From assembly GCA_017303355.1 (NCBI GenBank), contig JAFLCU010000009.1:1-64000 (forward strand): 64,000 bases of DNA. Reading direction: 5' to 3'. Origin of the DNA: Caulobacterales bacterium. Lineage in GTDB: Bacteria; Pseudomonadota; Alphaproteobacteria; Caulobacterales; Aquidulcibacteraceae. Positions 25,987 to 33,906 of the stretch are shown here, piece by piece. The stretch's first letter is position 1. Every line of letters begins with the position of its first letter. The notes under the pieces were generated by a model. The model saw only the letters and a list, made by a program, of their open reading frames with translations, did no database searches and had not been told where the DNA came from. The position numbers and the translations under genes are program-made.

Positions 25987-27548
25987 GCCGCTCTCCTGAT
26001 ATTGGTGCGCCTTGTCAAATGGACGAATGGGTCAAGCGTCTCGCAGCGGTACGCATCGAGCGACACGCCATTCTCGTCGCGAAACCGTATCGCCCCTTGC
26101 GCCACGGCGACGTCGATCCAAGGCAGGATGTAATAGTCGAGCACCTTGGCGTTGTTGTCGTCCATGCGCACCGCGAGCGTGATGTCGGGACGCAGTCCGG
26201 CATCAAGACGAATTTTCCACCTGCATGCACCTGCATGCGTGCGAGTGCTCCGGGCGATCACGATGGATAGCGTAAGCTCGTCATTGATGTGGAGGAGGTC
26301 GGTCTCCGGGTCTCGTCGTACCGCGCCACCGACGGCTTCCACGGCGGCGATTGTTTCGGCGACAATAGCGGGATGCATGACGCGCAGCGCGCGATTGGTT
26401 TCGAGATAGCTGAAATCGCGTCCGGGATCGTAGCCCACGAGACGATAAGCGCGCACGAGACTGCCAAAACGATAGCGATAGGCGCTGCTCGATGGCAGGT
26501 CTTCGCTCTCGTCGATGACCAAGGCGGATAGGCGCCCGTAGGTTCGCAGTGCGGAGTCGAGAAGCTGAAGCATCTCTGCGTCAGAGTAGCGGCGGCAGCG
26601 CGCCAGGATGATGCTACGCGCGGCTGCGAAAAGGGCATCCGAGACAAGGGGCTCGAAGGCGTCATCGCAGCGGACGAGCATGTCCGGCGGATTGACCACG
26701 CGCTTCTGCTTTAGCTTGAAAGAGATCCGATTATAGACATTGTGACCGGCATATTTTTCGTTGATCAGAATTTGATGAACGAGGGCGCGGCTCCAGGGGC
26801 GGCCAAGTTCGGTCGTGCGGCCTTCTGCGTTCAGAGCGGCGGCGATTTCCGCCTCCGATCGGCCGCCGCTCACGAATTGCTTGTAGATGCGGCGTACGAT
26901 CTCGACCTCCGCATCGGGGCCGGGAACCAGGACAACTCGGTCTGTTTGCAGGCTCTTATGCTCGCCTCGGGCGAGCTCTGCTTTGGCTTGTCCGTGTTCG
27001 TCCACCAGCCGCCGCCGCAGGCCGTATCCGGCAACGCCGCCCTGTCTAAAGCCAAGTTTGATGAGGCGGCACTGTCCTGCGAAAACCTTGGCAGACAGCT
27101 CGCGGCTATATTCGCCCGCCATGGCGCGCTTCATCGACTTGATGATCGTGGCGCTTAAGCTGCCGTCATTTTCGAATTGCTCGGCGCAATAGCGAACCGA
27201 GACGCCGGCGTCCTTGCAGATATATTCGTAATAGGCGCTCTGGTCGGCATCCTGAAAGCGCCCCCAGCGGCTGACATCGTAAACCAGGATGAGTGAGAAG
27301 TCGGCGCGGTTGTGGGTTACGTCATCGATGAGTTGTTTGAGCGCGTCGCGGCCGTCGAGTCTTAGGCCGCTCTTTCCCGCGTCGGTGTAGGTGCGCACGA
27401 TCTCGATGCCATGTTTGCGCGCGTAGTGTGCGATCGCGTCGGCTTGGTTTTCGGTCGAATACCTCTGATGCTCTGTCGACATGCGCACATATTGCGCGGC
27501 GCGCAGGCCCGTGGATTCGCTTCGGCTGGGATCATCAAGCTCGGCCAC
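25983..27548 (-). CDS. Large serine recombinase
   Basis: The protein has 521 residues. The resolvase/invertase catalytic domain (~15-165) starts with AAQYVRMSTEHQRYSTENQ, whose Ser follows the YVRM strand. It continues with GIEIVRTYTDAGKSGLRLDGRDALKQLIDDV and LILVYDVSRWGRF. A Recombinase (PF07508-type) domain with GRPWSRALVHQILINEKYAGHNVYNRI follows at ~235-290. The final ~230 residues do not show an obvious zinc ribbon. It could integrate or invert DNA, or act as the transposition enzyme of a nested element. It is divergent from a 124-residue HTH-like gene, 83 nt away. Confidence 0.9.
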   Translation of the reverse strand: MAELDDPSRSESTGLRAAQYVRMSTEHQRYSTENQADAIAHYARKHGIEIVRTYTDAGKSGLRLDGRDALKQLIDDVTHNRADFSLILVYDVSRWGRFQDADQSAYYEYICKDAGVSVRYCAEQFENDGSLSATIIKSMKRAMAGEYSRELSAKVFAGQCRLIKLGFRQGGVAGYGLRRRLVDEHGQAKAELARGEHKSLQTDRVVLVPGPDAEVEIVRRIYKQFVSGGRSEAEIAAALNAEGRTTELGRPWSRALVHQILINEKYAGHNVYNRISFKLKQKRVVNPPDMLVRCDDAFEPLVSDALFAAARSIILARCRRYSDAEMLQLLDSALRTYGRLSALVIDESEDLPSSSAYRYRFGSLVRAYRLVGYDPGRDFSYLETNRALRVMHPAIVAETIAAVEAVGGAVRRDPETDLLHINDELTLSIVIARSTRTHAGACRWKIRLDAGLRPDITLAVRMDDNNAKVLDYYILPWIDVAVAQGAIRFRDENGVSLDAYRCETLDPFVHLTRRTNIRRAA

Positions 27549-27631
27549 ACGAAGGCCCGTTTCTTGCGAGCGCCGTCATGGTCGTCAAGCGGACCGCTTC
27601 GTCCCCGAATTTTAGCCAGGGGAGTTGCTGC

Positions 27632-28006
27632 ATGTCTTTTACGGGAAAGGACCGAAAGATTCGGTCCAAGAGTGGAAAAGGTTTTCCGGAAGGGGAGCCT
27701 CCGCAAGGGTTCGCCACCCTCGTCGCGCTTGCGCTTCATCGTGAGTTCGGCGTCTCGCCGGCGGCGGTCAAATCTGTCGCCAATCTCGCGAGCGCCAACG
27801 AGCGGGCGGTCAAAAACTGGTTCGACGCCAAGAACGCGCCGAACGGCATCTATCTCGTTCGCCTCCTTGGGAGCTCCGACGAGGTCTTGGAGACGGTCCT
27901 GAAGCTGGCGGGCCGGCGCGACCTTCTGCTTGCCAAGAAAGTCCGCGACGCCCGCAAGGAATTGCGCGAGCTTCTCTTGGAGTTAGACCGGCTTCTGTCG
28001 GAATAG
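27632..28006 (+). CDS. Small HTH-like protein, divergent from the recombinase operon
   Basis: The protein has 124 residues. FATLVALALHREFGVSPAAVKSVANLASANERAVKNWFDAKNAPNGIYLVRLL has the helix pattern of a DNA-binding helix-turn-helix, and the tail LAKKVRDARKELRELLLELDRLLSE is a probable coiled coil. CCAGGGGAG lies upstream of the ATG at 27632. Its position opposite the recombinase suggests a regulator of that operon, but the function is inferred only. Confidence 0.65.
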   Translation: MSFTGKDRKIRSKSGKGFPEGEPPQGFATLVALALHREFGVSPAAVKSVANLASANERAVKNWFDAKNAPNGIYLVRLLGSSDEVLETVLKLAGRRDLLLAKKVRDARKELRELLLELDRLLSE

Positions 28007-28047
28007 GGCGATGGTATAAAAGTACCACCAGCAGAAGGATTACGATC

Positions 28048-28662
28048 GTGCGACGGTGTCTGCTCGAACCGCCGTCAGAAGTCTGGCTTGCGTCACAGGA
28101 CTTGATGGCGGCTGTGCGCTTGCACAATGCGGGAGATAGGCTTGGGGCGGCTGCTCACTTCCGCGCCGCGAACGTGGCCTCGATCGGCGTTTGGTTCAGG
28201 AAAGTCGTCGGCCCTTACGATGAGCGCATTCATGGGCCCAAACTGAGCGTGCTTAATCCGCCCAAGCTACCGCTAGAGCAGCGCATGCGACCGCGCATGG
28301 TGAGCGCGGCCGATAAGCGCGCCATCATCGCCAGAGATGGGTTTCATTGTCGTTTCTGCGATATGCCAGTGGCGCCGAAGGCCACCATCAAGACAATCGC
28401 CGCTTCTTACCCCGAAGACGCGCCCTGGTCGGACGTTGCGTCCGAGCAGCATTTGTTTTTCCAAGCGGCCAATCTGCAATATGACCATCTTCTCCCGCAT
28501 GCGCGCGGCGGCGAAAGCAACGTATCCAACATGGTCGTCACTTGCGCGGTGTGCAATTACGGGCGGATGTCCAACACGCTAGAGGAATCGTTGCTGTTCG
28601 ACCCGCGTTCGTTTCCAGTTCGACGCACCGATTGGGATGGACTCCAATCTTTTGTGCGGTAG
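28048..28662 (+). CDS. HNH endonuclease family protein
   Basis: The protein has 204 residues from a GTG start preceded by AGAAGGA. The C-terminal half holds a zinc-bound HNH module: RDGFHCRFCDMPV (first Cys pair, ~94-106), LQYDHLLPHARGGESNVSNMVVTCAVCNYGRM (~148-179, with D-H, the N of SNVSN and the second Cys pair). The Cys4 and HNH residues are all present, so it should be active. The N-terminal ~85 residues have no recognised domain. The next gene, a UDG-like protein, begins 13 nt later, so the two form a likely two-gene unit. Defence or competition between elements is a possible role. Confidence 0.82.
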   Translation: MRRCLLEPPSEVWLASQDLMAAVRLHNAGDRLGAAAHFRAANVASIGVWFRKVVGPYDERIHGPKLSVLNPPKLPLEQRMRPRMVSAADKRAIIARDGFHCRFCDMPVAPKATIKTIAASYPEDAPWSDVASEQHLFFQAANLQYDHLLPHARGGESNVSNMVVTCAVCNYGRMSNTLEESLLFDPRSFPVRRTDWDGLQSFVR

Positions 28663-28675
28663 GACGCGTGTCAGA

Positions 28676-29305
28676 ATGACAGTCATATTTGAACCCTGGA
28701 AGCCGCTCGGCAATGATCCTCGCTTCGCCGGGCGTCGGCTGCTCATTGTTGGGGAGTCGCACTACGACGAACGGCAGACTTACGCGCCAGAACAGATCAG
28801 AACCTTCACGACGGATATCGTTCGGACCTGGGGCGCAGAAGCAAAAGGTTATCAACGCTTCTTCGCGAACATCTTTCGCACGCTCAACGAACAGAATGCC
28901 GACCACACGTCTGAGGCATTTCGCTCGTTTTGGCATGGCGTATTCTTCTACAATTACGTGCAGTCCTTCGTGCCTGGCGGCGCGCGCGTGAGACCCACGG
29001 CGAAGATGTTCGCCGACTCCGCTGACGCTTTTCACGCGGTGCTAAATGACGTGAGGCCGGAGGCCGTGCTTGTGATGGGGCAGACGACCTGGGACCACAT
29101 GAGCGAGCGGGACGCGGTGTTGGTGGATCACGACGAGGACGGACTGGGATCAATTTGGCGATATCAATTCGAGGGCGGGACGTGCCTTGCAGCGCATACG
29201 CACCATCCTTCGTCGAATGGATATGCACCCGACTATTGGCGCGCTCGCGTCTTGAGTTTTCTCGAAAGACCTATTGATTGCAGCGCGAAGAAAACATCAG
29301 CATGA
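28676..29305 (+). CDS. Uracil-DNA-glycosylase-like superfamily protein
   Basis: The protein has 209 residues. GRRLLIVGESHYDER near the N-terminus occupies the place of the water-activating loop of UDG-fold proteins, and VRPEAVLVMGQTTWDHM plus the C-terminal HTHHPSS fit the later strand and HPS loop. These are weak, fold-level matches and no specific UDG family is claimed. It directly follows an HNH nuclease gene. Its last ~35 nt overlap a convergent gene. If it is a base-excising enzyme, the pair could attack modified DNA. Confidence 0.55.
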   Translation: MTVIFEPWKPLGNDPRFAGRRLLIVGESHYDERQTYAPEQIRTFTTDIVRTWGAEAKGYQRFFANIFRTLNEQNADHTSEAFRSFWHGVFFYNYVQSFVPGGARVRPTAKMFADSADAFHAVLNDVRPEAVLVMGQTTWDHMSERDAVLVDHDEDGLGSIWRYQFEGGTCLAAHTHHPSSNGYAPDYWRARVLSFLERPIDCSAKKTSA

Positions 29306-29861
29306 AGCGGTAAGCAGCGGCTTGGTCGGACCGCGGATGCTCGATCGGTTCGAGCGCGCCGCCCACACCAATTTCAAAGCGGAGGCGCCCTGGAACGGAC
29401 GCGCAGCAGGTGGGGTCTTGAGGACCGTAAAACATCGCATCGGTGCTTAGATCAGCGCCCGAAAGGCGCAGCACGTGTCCGCCGACGCTGGCGTCGCCCT
29501 TGCCGCCAACGAGCAGGACGGTGGAGGCAAACCAGACTGGGTCAACATAGCGATAGACGACAAGGTAGCGGGAATAATTGTTGCCGCCCCCAAAGCCCTC
29601 AAGCGTCAAGAATACGACGTACTCATCCGATCCGTCGCCATCGAGATCGATGTGGTGCCATTCGTCTGCTTCACGATAATAGGACGCCTGCGCGTCTCCG
29701 CACTTCATGCGATGCACTTGTGCAAGATGCGCCGAGCGAACATCCGCAGGCGTCGCTTGGAGGCCCGTCGACACAATGCTGCGCGGCGCGGGCGACTGGG
29801 CGAACGCGGCTGAACCCAAAAAAACCAGCGTGACTATAGCGAGAACGAGGCGGGCGATCAT
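29271..29861 (-). CDS. Exported protein of unknown function with a DLDGDGSDEY motif
   Basis: The protein has 196 residues. The ATG at 29861 is chosen because it begins a clear signal peptide (MIARLVLAIVTLVFLGSAAFAQ) and overlaps the stop of the upstream gene (ATGA). The mature part contains WHHIDLDGDGSDEYVVFLTLEGFGGGNNYSRYLVVYRY, a Ca-binding-like DxDGDG segment of the VCBS/FG-GAP type. Cysteines and an aromatic beta-rich body suggest a periplasmic protein. Function unknown. Confidence 0.65.
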   Translation of the reverse strand: MIARLVLAIVTLVFLGSAAFAQSPAPRSIVSTGLQATPADVRSAHLAQVHRMKCGDAQASYYREADEWHHIDLDGDGSDEYVVFLTLEGFGGGNNYSRYLVVYRYVDPVWFASTVLLVGGKGDASVGGHVLRLSGADLSTDAMFYGPQDPTCCASVPGRLRFEIGVGGALEPIEHPRSDQAAAYRFMLMFSSRCNQ

Positions 29862-30322
29862 GTCTTGGATCGCTGATGAGCGACGGTGATGGGAACAGGA
29901 TTGAACAGGGTATTTGGCTCGCCCGTTCGCGAAAAAGGGAAGAGCGGCACAGACCCCGTAGTGAATTCCTCGTCGTCGTAGCCCACGACCACGTTGACAG
30001 ACCACACGGAGTGACCGGCGTCGTCGGTCCAAACCTTCGCAGATATCCGATCTTCAGCGCCGGGCCGCATGGTCACCAGCCGCTCGCTCAATGCGAGCTG
30101 AACTGCTGCTTCGTCTGCTTGGTCGAGCCCCACGGTTGAGAAGAATATCGTGAGCGCCGAAACGCCGTCCTGCGCCCACATCTCAGCGCGGAAGGGCCGT
30201 CCGTCCGACATCACGCCGTCGCACCAGCCGATGTCGAGCACCCCGTCTTCGTCCTTGACCAAGTTCACCTTTTGCTTGGACCGGTCCGGGATGGGATATT
30301 TCGGTTGAAGTGCGATCGCCAC
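29858..30322 (-). CDS. Protein of unknown function, paired with the exported protein
   Basis: The protein has 154 residues, soluble and beta-rich, with no signal peptide. Notable segments are GVLDIGWCDGVMSDGRPFRAEMWAQDGVSALTIFFSTVGLD and VWSVNVVVGYDDEEF. I do not recognise the family. It overlaps the following exported-protein gene by 4 nt, so they form a two-gene unit. It starts 86 nt from the end of the integrase gene, at the cargo boundary of the ICE. Confidence 0.6.
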   Translation of the reverse strand: MAIALQPKYPIPDRSKQKVNLVKDEDGVLDIGWCDGVMSDGRPFRAEMWAQDGVSALTIFFSTVGLDQADEAAVQLALSERLVTMRPGAEDRISAKVWTDDAGHSVWSVNVVVGYDDEEFTTGSVPLFPFSRTGEPNTLFNPVPITVAHQRSKT

Positions 30323-30408
30323 GGCGCGTCCCCCGGATCATCATGCAACGCCGACCGGCGTGAACACAACGTCCTTGGGGAAGAGGACAGCGAGAAGATC
30401 AACCGTGC

Positions 30409-31647
30409 TCAGGCCACGTCGCGTACGTCGTATTTCTTTGCCAAGAGCGATCGTACGAAAGCGTCCCACTTTTCCATCGCCGCGCGCTTTTCCGGCATGT
30501 AGCTCCAACGATCATAGCTTTTTGAACTTACGTCCTGCAGCGTATGGTTTTGGAGACGGTCGCGGATTTCCTTGGAGATGCCAGCCTGACCCGCCAGCGT
30601 CTTCCAGGTGCGGCGCAGGTCGCGATTGGTCACGTAAGGAATGACCCCGGTTTCTCGCTGCCGCCACATGAAGGCGTAGAGCGTGCCGTGCGTGACGGGC
30701 TTGGATGGGTCCATGGCCGATGGGAAGAACCAGCCATGCGGATTCGGCTCGATCTCCTCCAGAAGCTCAATGGCGAGGCTGGGCAGGGGAATGGTGTGCG
30801 GCTTGTGGTTCTTAGTCGTCGACCAATCCAAGAGCTTTTCGCTGCGATCATATTGGCGGCGATTGAGCGAGGCGATTTCCTCCACCCGCTGGCCCGTGAG
30901 CATGAGGATGCGCACTGCGCGGGCATAGGGCGGATGGACCGGGCTGCTGGGGTTTTCTAGCCAGCGGTAGAGCTGGACGAATTCTTCTTCCCGGAGCCAA
31001 CGCGTCCCGACCACCTTCGGCTCAGTGGGGATACCCGCGGCCGGGTTACGCAGAACCCCGAACCGGCGCGGTGAGGTGCTGCGATAGTCGTGCTCCGACT
31101 TCATCGCCCATGAGTAGGCCGACCGGACATAGCTGCGGACATGGTCGGCCATGGACCGTTTCCCCCGCAAATAGATCGGCCGCAAGATGTCAGTGATCTC
31201 TTCGGGTTCTACCTCTCGGGCGAGGCGATGGCGCCCCAGTGTGTCTGCGATCTTATCCAGGCCCTTTTTGGCTTCCCGCCAGGAGATCTTGTTGGAGATG
31301 CGGAGATATTCCGCATAGCCGTCGAAAAGGTCGCCCACGGTCCCCGTACGCGTGTCGCGGGCCGTCTTGATGCTACGGCCCTTCTGGATGAGGTCGGCAT
31401 AGTCCCGCTCGAACAACTCGCGCGCCTCGGCCAAGCTCATCGAGGGATAATCCCCAAGCTTGGCCTTTGACGCGCGCCCCTCTCGGAACTGGACCGCCAT
31501 CCAATAGGTGATGACCCGCTTTGCCATCGGCCGGATGCGTAGGGTGAGGCGTCCAACGCCTCGGCCCTCACCGTCTCGAAGGATCTCTTCGCGCCCTGTG
31601 AAATGCACCCGTTTGATGGCTGCGCGTATCTCGCCGTCGCTCAACAT
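30409..31647 (-). CDS. Tyrosine recombinase/integrase of the ICE
   Basis: The protein has 412 residues. An N-terminal arm-binding DUF4102-type region (VGRLTLRIRPMAKRVITYWMAVQFREGRASKAKLGDYPSMSLAEARE) is followed by a core-binding domain and the catalytic domain. Visible active-site positions are R in LTGQRVEEI (~252), NHKPHTIPL, RDLRRTWKTLAG (~340), LQNHTL and the nucleophile in SYDRWSYM (~380). The first residue of the HxxR box is R instead of the usual H. The gene sits directly beside truncated radC, as expected for the integrase at an ICE end. Confidence 0.92.
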   Translation of the reverse strand: MLSDGEIRAAIKRVHFTGREEILRDGEGRGVGRLTLRIRPMAKRVITYWMAVQFREGRASKAKLGDYPSMSLAEARELFERDYADLIQKGRSIKTARDTRTGTVGDLFDGYAEYLRISNKISWREAKKGLDKIADTLGRHRLAREVEPEEITDILRPIYLRGKRSMADHVRSYVRSAYSWAMKSEHDYRSTSPRRFGVLRNPAAGIPTEPKVVGTRWLREEEFVQLYRWLENPSSPVHPPYARAVRILMLTGQRVEEIASLNRRQYDRSEKLLDWSTTKNHKPHTIPLPSLAIELLEEIEPNPHGWFFPSAMDPSKPVTHGTLYAFMWRQRETGVIPYVTNRDLRRTWKTLAGQAGISKEIRDRLQNHTLQDVSSKSYDRWSYMPEKRAAMEKWDAFVRSLLAKKYDVRDVA

Positions 31648-31845
31648 TGGTCACTGTCCCGGTATCAGTTTTGGGGGACAGTTAGGGAACGGAAGGGGGC
31701 TTCCTCACTGTACCCTAACTATACCCGACGACACGCTTTGTTCTCAGGCATGCGACCGTCAAGAAAGAAAAAGTTCTCGGTGTTTCAGCGGGATACTGCG
31801 TTACTCACAGTGATCGAAAATCAGTGAGTAGGGTGATTGTGCACC
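31648..31845. other. Putative right attachment site (attR) region of the ICE
   Basis: This 173-nt noncoding strip between integrase and radC continues into the end of radC. It holds CTGTCCC with GGGGACAG, AGTTAGGG with CCCTAACT, and next to the gene end ACTCAC (31803-31808) plus TGAT (31811-31814) mirrored by ATCA (31820-31823) and GTGAGT (31824-31829). Such arm-type and core-type repeats are expected at a tyrosine-recombinase attachment site. The other att copy is outside the window, so the crossover base cannot be fixed. Confidence 0.6.
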
Positions 31846-32492
31846 AGGATGATCGAAGCCGCCGAAAGCTCAAGCGCACGCCGCGCGACCTCGCGCGGAT
31901 AGACCGGCGCGTGATCGACTGTGCCTTCGTTCATCACCTCATCGGCGATGAGTTGGTTCTTGGAATCGAGGAAGAGCACGCGGAATTGTTCGCGCGGCTC
32001 GTGCGCCATGCTCATGCGGCAATAATTCACCAGCTGCGACCATGACGAGATCACGGGGCGTTTGGCGAGTTCACTTTTGTTGGCGCGCTCCAGCAAGGCT
32101 TGAACGATTTTCATATCCTGCGCGACTGCCGGGCCGGCGCCCTTCACCTCGGCGATGCGCTGCACAGGCGCGGCGAGTACGCCAGCGAGGCTGCCGAAGC
32201 GTTCGAGCAATGCTTTCGCCAACGGCTTGGTGTCCTGGCGCGGGATGGTGCGGAAGAGCAGCATCTCCAGCAATTCGTAGTCGGCCAGCGCGCCGGCGCC
32301 CGCATCATCAAAGCGTTTGCGCAGCCGTTCGCGGTGTTGATGATAGTGCGGACGATCCTTGTGAATGGTGGGCCGATCAGCGCGCGCGACAACGATGTCG
32401 GGCGCGCCGTCCAGCTTGAACGGAAAGAGCTCGGAATCTTCAACGCGCGCGGGCGCCTTGGGCGGGCCGGATTTGCCGGATCGCCCCGCCAT
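31821..32492 (-). pseudogene. radC: RadC/JAB-domain protein, 3' end lost at the ICE junction
   Basis: The protein has 223 residues. An N-terminal helix-hairpin-helix region ([30 protein letters not shown]) is followed by the JAB/MPN domain up to [12 protein letters not shown], then a stop. Intact RadC continues HNHPSGDPTPS with the metal-binding Asp and about 30 more residues. The break falls within the JAMM metal motif, exactly where the inverted repeats of the ICE end begin. The remaining 3' end of radC should lie at the far end of the element. The protein is probably inactive. Confidence 0.85.
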
Positions 32493-32499
32493 GCGCGCC

Positions 32500-33339
32500 T
32501 CAGCCCGCGTTCGCGTTGAGCGCGTGCGGCTGATCGAGACCAGCCGGCGACTTGGTGAAAATCTCGATGCCGGTTTCGGTCACGCCGATCGAGTGCTCGT
32601 ATTGGGCGGACAGCGATTTATCTTTCGTGACGGCGGTCCAGCCGTCGCCGAGCACCTTCACGGCCGGCGAGCCCAGATTGAGCATCGGCTCGACGGTGAA
32701 CAACATGCCTGGACGGATTTCCTCACCTTGGCCGGGCTTGCCGAAATGCAGAATGTTCGGCGCGTCGTGGAAGACGCGGCCAAGGCCATGGCCGCAAAAT
32801 TCGCGCACGACCGAGCAGCGTTCGCTCTCGGCATAGGATTGGATCGCGTGGCCGAGATCGCCGAGCTTCACGCCCGGCTTGATCGCCGCGAGGCCGCGCA
32901 TCAGCGACTCGTAGGTGACGTCCATCAGGCGCTGGGCTTTGCGCGGCACCTCGCCCACGCCGTACATGCGGCTCGTATCGCCGTGCCAGCCATCGACGAT
33001 GACGGTCACGTCGATGTTGAGAATGTCGCCGGAGCGCAGCACGCGATCGCCTGGAATGCCGTGGCAAACGACGTGATTGAGCGATGTGCACACGGTGTGG
33101 CGATAGCCGCGATAGCCGACGCAGGCCGGCAGCGCGCCATGATCCAGCGCGAACTCACGCGCGAGATCGTCGATGCGCCCGGTGGTGACGCCCTCGCGCA
33201 CCTCGGCCACAAGCATGTCCAGGCATTCGGCGGCGAGGCGGCCGGCCTTGGCCATGCCCGCGAAGGCGGTGACGTGGTCGTGCAATTTGATCTGGCCGAT
33301 ATTGCGCTCGGGCGCGTCGGCGGCTGGGACGAAAGTCAT
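32500..33339 (-). CDS. map: Type I methionine aminopeptidase
   Basis: The protein has 279 residues. It shows the pita-bread fold motifs: [46 protein letters not shown] (first His and two metal Asp residues), [18 protein letters not shown] (metal His), [12 protein letters not shown] (metal Glu) and the final Glu in [16 protein letters not shown]. It removes the initiator Met from nascent proteins. The ATG at 33339 has GGAGCAG upstream; the longer frame adds 22 atypical residues. It lies 7 nt upstream of radC on the same strand. Confidence 0.95.
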   Translation of the reverse strand: MTFVPAADAPERNIGQIKLHDHVTAFAGMAKAGRLAAECLDMLVAEVREGVTTGRIDDLAREFALDHGALPACVGYRGYRHTVCTSLNHVVCHGIPGDRVLRSGDILNIDVTVIVDGWHGDTSRMYGVGEVPRKAQRLMDVTYESLMRGLAAIKPGVKLGDLGHAIQSYAESERCSVVREFCGHGLGRVFHDAPNILHFGKPGQGEEIRPGMLFTVEPMLNLGSPAVKVLGDGWTAVTKDKSLSAQYEHSIGVTETGIEIFTKSPAGLDQPHALNANAG

Positions 33340-33453
33340 ATCTGCTCCAGTGCGGAGCCTAACATAGGCGTTCGCCAACGTGCAGGCGAGTGGGGGTTTG
33401 ACCACAGCCCCGGGCGGGGTTTTTCTGCGGCGAGGGCATGCGTGGAGGTTTTC

Positions 33454-33906
33454 ATGATTTCGAGGCTTTTAACCGCCGTGGCGGTCTGCGCGGCCATCGG
33501 GCTGGGCTTTGCGCCGGCCGCCCATGCCCAAAAGGGCGGAAACGGCGGCGGGTCCAGCATCACGATCCAGGTGTGCAACAACACCAATGACCCCGCCAAT
33601 GTGGCGCTCTCCTACCAGCCGGCCAATCAGACCAATTTCTACAATGAGGGCTGGTACACGATCGCGCCGCGGGCCTGCCGCGATCTGGCGCAGACGACCA
33701 ATGCGTATTTCTACGCGTACGCCGAGGTCGTGAACGATGGAGCGCGCTATTGGGGCGGCGATTTCCCGCTTTGCGTCGAATATCCCGGGCCGTTTGCGTT
33801 CTGGAGCGGCAATTCCAACCAATGCGCGCGCGGCCAGGAAGTGCGCCAGTTCGTAGCCATGCATGCCGAGAATTGGGGCGTCTATACGTGGACGCTTACG
33901 CCCTAG
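33454..33906 (+). CDS. DUF1036-family exported protein
   Basis: The protein has 150 residues. A signal peptide ends near AHAQKGGN. The mature part fits the DUF1036 pattern: ITIQVCNNTNDPANVALSYQ, EGWYTIAPRACRDLAQTTN, YFYAYAEVVNDGARYWGGDFPLCVEYPGPFAFWSG. The family is common in alphaproteobacteria and has no assigned activity. TGGAGG precedes the ATG. Its last 4 nt overlap the end of the convergent pleD gene. Confidence 0.85.
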   Translation: MISRLLTAVAVCAAIGLGFAPAAHAQKGGNGGGSSITIQVCNNTNDPANVALSYQPANQTNFYNEGWYTIAPRACRDLAQTTNAYFYAYAEVVNDGARYWGGDFPLCVEYPGPFAFWSGNSNQCARGQEVRQFVAMHAENWGVYTWTLTP

